From: Oscillospiraceae bacterium
Lineage (GTDB): Bacteria > Bacillota > Clostridia > Oscillospirales > Ruminococcaceae
Length of the DNA stretch: 8,290 bases
NCBI GenBank assembly: GCA_029098085.1
Contig: JAQXNQ010000271.1
Location: 1-8,290, forward strand
Reading direction: 5' to 3'
The notes beneath the pieces are model-generated. The model saw only the letters and a program-made list of their open reading frames with translations, did no database searches and was not told where the DNA came from. The translations under genes and the position numbers were made by a program. Positions 5,689-8,290 of this stretch are shown here, in pieces; positions within the stretch are counted from its first letter, which is position 1, and each line of letters opens with the position of its first letter.

Positions 5689-6861
5689 ATGTCCCTTGAT
5701 CAGAACGACAGCGTCGAGAGCACCCTGGAAGAGATCCTGGCAGAGCTGGGTTTGACGCCCGCGGCCTCATCCGCGTCCCCCGGCGGGAATGTGGGTGCTC
5801 CGGAGGAAAAGCCTGCCCCTCAGCCTTCCGCTTCTGCCGCCGGTGTGCGGCAGGAGCCGGAGCAGCCCCTTTCTCAGTCCCCTGCGGTTCAGACAGTCGC
5901 CGCTTCGGCGGCATCCGTTGTGTCCGAACCGGAAAAATCCTCCGCCGAGCCGGAGCCCCCGGCCGGAGCAGCCACGGCAGCTGTTGCCGCTCCGGCAGAA
6001 GCTGCTTCCGGGACGGAAGAGTCTTCGGAGCAGGAGAGGGAAGAGCCCTCCACGGTGGTCTTCAGCCCTGCCCGTCTTCGGGAGCAGATGAAGGCGGCTG
6101 CGGTTTCGGCCGCGGCTGTTCCGTCCTCGCCTCACGGACGGGCGGTTTCCTCCCGCCCGACGGTTTCCCTGAAGGAGGAGCTGGCGCAGCTGACCCGCTC
6201 CGGCGGCAGCCACACCGCCACCGAGACCCTGCGTGCCAAAGATCCCGCCGGGCCGGTGCAGGGCGCTCCCCGGAAAGCTTCCGGACGCCGGGAGGCGCTG
6301 CCGGTGTCGGTGGCGTCGGACGGGAAGCGGAAGTATTCCCTGCTCCGTCAGGAGATTCTGGAATGGGTGCGGGCGCTGGTCATTGCCTTCGCCGCCGCTT
6401 TTCTGGTCTTTTTCGTGCTGATCCGGGTGGTCAGCGTGGACGGCACTTCCATGGATCCCACTCTGAAGGAAGGGGACCGGCTGATCATTTCGGGGCTGTT
6501 TTACACCCCTGAAAACGGGGACATTGTGGTGACCAGCTCCAAAAACGGCCTGAACAAGCCGCTGATCAAGCGGGTCATCGCCGTGGCCGGCCAGACGGTG
6601 GACATCGACAAGGATGGCCGTCTGCTGGTCAACGGTCTGATTCTGGATGAACCCTATCTGGAGGAGAGCGGTCCCCTGGATCCGGGGAGCCTGACCTTCC
6701 CTCTGACCGTGCCGGAGGGATGCGTCTTCCTGCTGGGAGACAACCGGGAGGTCTCGGTGGACAGCCGCAGCGGCATGGTGGGCATGATCGACGAGAAGGA
6801 AATCAAGGGGCGGGTATTGCTTCGCTTCTGGCCGCTAAACCGCCTTGGCGGAGTGGACTGA
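5689..6861 (+). CDS. lepB: Type I signal peptidase with long N-terminal low-complexity extension
   Basis: Signal peptidase I removes signal peptides from exported proteins at the outer face of the membrane, using a Ser-Lys dyad. The catalytic half (about 218-390) is complete: transmembrane helix at about 225-247, box B GTSMDPTL with Ser254, box D with Lys294 in LIKRVIAVAGQTVDI, and box E GDNREVSVDSR at 350-360. Most family members in these bacteria have fewer than 30 residues before the helix; this one has about 220. The extension begins with an acidic helix-like segment (ESTLEEILAELG), then runs through Ala, Pro, Ser and Glu-rich sequence with no recognisable domain. It should be cytoplasmic. 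The start is supported by GGAGG at 5677-5681, 7 nt upstream. The gene directly precedes a second signal peptidase gene, with a block of near-identical DNA in both. Confidence 0.93.
   Translation: MSLDQNDSVESTLEEILAELGLTPAASSASPGGNVGAPEEKPAPQPSASAAGVRQEPEQPLSQSPAVQTVAASAASVVSEPEKSSAEPEPPAGAATAAVAAPAEAASGTEESSEQEREEPSTVVFSPARLREQMKAAAVSAAAVPSSPHGRAVSSRPTVSLKEELAQLTRSGGSHTATETLRAKDPAGPVQGAPRKASGRREALPVSVASDGKRKYSLLRQEILEWVRALVIAFAAAFLVFFVLIRVVSVDGTSMDPTLKEGDRLIISGLFYTPENGDIVVTSSKNGLNKPLIKRVIAVAGQTVDIDKDGRLLVNGLILDEPYLEESGPLDPGSLTFPLTVPEGCVFLLGDNREVSVDSRSGMVGMIDEKEIKGRVLLRFWPLNRLGGVD
6568..6614 (+). repeat. 47-bp segment repeated in the second lepB gene (7199-7245)
   Basis: Aligned by eye, 43 of 47 bases match between this segment and 7199-7245. 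Both encode the box D region around the catalytic lysine (KRVIAVAGQTVDID). Three of the four differences are silent; the other changes Lys to Glu. This reflects tandem gene duplication, possibly kept similar by gene conversion or by strong protein constraint. Confidence 0.8.
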
Positions 6862-6901
6862 TACAACAAGCGCCTTTCGGGGCGGGAAAGGCAGGATTGT
6901 C

Positions 6902-7495
6902 ATGTCTGAAGAGCAAAGACAAGTCGGAGCGGAGGAGGCGCAGGCCGCCGGAGCCGCTCCCCATAAAAATACCCTGAAGGAGGAACTGATCGAGTGGCTG
7001 AAGGCCATTCTGTCGGCGGCCGTCATCGTCGGGGTGATCTTTGGCCTGTTCATCCGGCCGGTGGAGGTGGTGGGCTCCTCCATGGTGCCTACCCTGCATG
7101 ACGGAGACCGGCTGATCGTTTGGAAATTCTGCTATGAGCCCAAGGCGGGCGATCCGGTGATTCTGTCGGAGGAGACCGGTCTGGATGAAGCGCTGGTCAA
7201 GCGGGTCATCGCTGTGGCCGGTCAGACGGTAGACATCGACGAGGACGGCACCGTTCTGGTGGACGGTCAGCCACTGGACGAGGACTACATCGCTGAGCCC
7301 ATCAATGCGGCGCACCGGGGTGACCACGATTATCCGGTCACCGTTCCCGAGGGCTGCATCTTTGTCATGGGCGACAACCGCAACCACTCCACCGACAGCC
7401 GGTTTGACTCGGTGGGCTTTGTGGACACCGATGAGGTGCTGGGCAAGGTGGTGCTGCGGATCCTGCCCCTGAGCGACGTCGGCCTGATTTCGTAA
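6902..7495 (+). CDS. lepB: Type I signal peptidase, compact paralogue
   Basis: This is a second signal peptidase I, 197 residues long and near the usual Gram-positive size. A short charged N-terminus precedes a transmembrane helix at about 33-52. Box B is GSSMVPTL with catalytic Ser60. Box D has Lys100 in LVKRVIAVAGQTVDI. Box E, GDNRNHSTDSR at 157-167, is fully canonical. The ATG at 6902 is chosen because GCAGGA (6891-6896) lies just upstream and because it starts a normal-length protein; the frame is open back to a TTG at 6845, which overlaps the end of the previous gene and is less likely. The 40-nt gap to the upstream paralogue has only a tiny CGCC/GGCG hairpin, so both peptidases are probably made from one transcript. 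A terminator-like hairpin follows the stop. Confidence 0.94.
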   Translation: MSEEQRQVGAEEAQAAGAAPHKNTLKEELIEWLKAILSAAVIVGVIFGLFIRPVEVVGSSMVPTLHDGDRLIVWKFCYEPKAGDPVILSEETGLDEALVKRVIAVAGQTVDIDEDGTVLVDGQPLDEDYIAEPINAAHRGDHDYPVTVPEGCIFVMGDNRNHSTDSRFDSVGFVDTDEVLGKVVLRILPLSDVGLIS

Positions 7496-7500
7496 AAGAC

Positions 7501-7539
7501 GCTTTCCGGGTCGGCTTCGGCCCGGAAGGCTTTGTGTTT
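7501..7539 (+). terminator. Intrinsic terminator after the lepB pair
   Basis: GCTTTCCGGG 7501-7510 pairs with CCCGGAAGGC 7521-7530 as a 10-bp stem with one G-U pair. A T-rich stretch, TTTGTGTTT, follows at 7531-7539. An inner GGC-TTCG-GCC tetraloop at 7513-7522 is an alternative tip. The tail is interrupted by Gs, so termination may be incomplete. Confidence 0.65.
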
Positions 7540-7550
7540 GAATGAGCAGG

Positions 7551-7570
7551 GTTCCCGCCCGGGCGGGAAC
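7551..7570. repeat. Perfect 20-bp palindrome upstream of rbgA
   Basis: GTTCCCGCCC at 7551-7560 is followed with no spacer by its exact reverse complement GGGCGGGAAC at 7561-7570. It lies just before the rbgA ribosome binding site. As DNA it has the symmetry of an operator. As RNA it would form an 8-bp stem with a CCGG loop beside the Shine-Dalgarno sequence. No promoter consensus is evident nearby. Confidence 0.85.
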
Positions 7571-7589
7571 AGGAAAGGAGGCGGAGCCC

Positions 7590-8290
7590 ATGGATAGCCC
7601 ATCCATTCAATGGTTCCCCGGCCATATGGCCAAAACCCGCCGGATGATCGGCGAATGCCTGCCGCTGGTGGATCTGGTGGTGGAGCTGCGGGATGCCCGC
7701 ATTCCCCAGAGCTCCGGCAATCCCGAGCTGGCAGGCTGGACCGCCGGCAAAAAGCGGGTCATCGTGCTGAACAAAAGCGACACCGCCGACCCGGAAATCA
7801 CGGCCCGGTGGCTGCGTTACTATAAAGATGCGGGAATTCCCGCCATTGCTGTGGACAGCCGTTCCGGTAAAGGGGTCAATCAGTTCCTTCCGCTGGTGCG
7901 GCAGGAGCTTTCCGGGCTGCTGGAGCGGCGGGCTGCCCGGGGCATGGCCGGCAAGCCCATGCGGATGATGATCGTGGGCATCCCCAACGTGGGCAAATCC
8001 TCCTTTATCAACCGGATGGCCGGCGAAAAGCGGGCTAAGGTAGAGGATCGTCCCGGCGTCACCCGGGGCAAGCAGTGGGTCACCATCAGCCGGGATCTGG
8101 AGCTGCTGGACATGCCCGGCGTCCTCTGGCCCAAGTTCGACGACCCCGCCGTGGGGGAGAGGCTGGCCTTTACCGGCGCCGTCAAGGATCAGGTGCTGGA
8201 CACCGAGCTGCTGGCCATACGGCTGCTTTGCTGGCTGCGGGAGGCCTATCCCGGTCTGCTTTCCCGGTTCAGAATCACCCCGGAGGAGGC
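7590..8290 (+). CDS. rbgA: Ribosome biogenesis GTPase RbgA/YlqF (3' end beyond window)
   Basis: RbgA is a circularly permuted GTPase needed for late assembly of the 50S subunit in Firmicutes. About 233 residues are present and the frame is open at the window edge. The N-terminal signature QWFPGHMAK is at 7-15. The GTPase motifs appear in permuted order: NKSD (G4) at 61-64, DSRSGKG (G5) at 89-95, GIPNVGKSS (G1) at 130-138, the PGVT switch with Thr158 (G2), and DMPG (G3) at 174-177. The C-terminal helical domain has begun. AAAGGAGG at 7574-7581, 8 nt before the ATG, is a near-perfect ribosome binding site. In Bacillus subtilis ylqF follows rplS and precedes rnhB; here two signal peptidase genes lie between, and rnhB would be expected downstream. 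Confidence 0.96.
   Translation, partial: MDSPSIQWFPGHMAKTRRMIGECLPLVDLVVELRDARIPQSSGNPELAGWTAGKKRVIVLNKSDTADPEITARWLRYYKDAGIPAIAVDSRSGKGVNQFLPLVRQELSGLLERRAARGMAGKPMRMMIVGIPNVGKSSFINRMAGEKRAKVEDRPGVTRGKQWVTISRDLELLDMPGVLWPKFDDPAVGERLAFTGAVKDQVLDTELLAIRLLCWLREAYPGLLSRFRITPEE

Overview
The window looks like chromosomal DNA from a GC-rich Clostridia-type Firmicute, most likely Oscillospirales/Ruminococcaceae. This is inferred from five things: sigma-A type promoters, strong AGGAGG-like ribosome binding sites, a meso-DAP dehydrogenase, the rplS/lepB/rbgA neighbourhood, and Ala/Glu/Pro/Ser-rich tails on several proteins. All eight genes I support are on the + strand. No mobile element, CRISPR array, tRNA or rRNA is visible.

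Region 1 (about 1-2005) holds lgt (prolipoprotein diacylglyceryl transferase, with a long acidic C-terminal tail) and folD, coupled by a 3-nt gap. A short terminator follows folD. Its loop contains the -35 box of the next promoter.

Region 2 (1986-5012) starts with a perfect-consensus sigma-A promoter and a leader of about 220 nt that can fold into several hairpins and does not match any riboswitch I know. It leads into a membrane protein with a zinc ribbon, a kinase-like domain, one transmembrane helix and two PASTA domains. The kinase-like domain has lost the ATP-binding lysine, the catalytic aspartate and the DFG aspartate, so it is predicted to be a pseudokinase. Directly downstream, with no terminator, lies ddh, which makes meso-diaminopimelate, a peptidoglycan precursor. 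PASTA domains in related proteins bind peptidoglycan fragments, so this pair may link wall sensing to wall-precursor supply.

Region 3 (5013-8290) has an extended -10 promoter, a hairpin-containing leader, rplS (ribosomal protein L19), a terminator, two tandem type I signal peptidase genes, another terminator, a perfect 20-bp palindrome, and the start of rbgA/ylqF (50S assembly GTPase), which runs off the window. The first signal peptidase carries an unusual N-terminal extension of about 215 residues; the second is of minimal size.

The most interesting points are the PASTA pseudokinase, its structured leader with the interlocked terminator and promoter, and its pairing with ddh.
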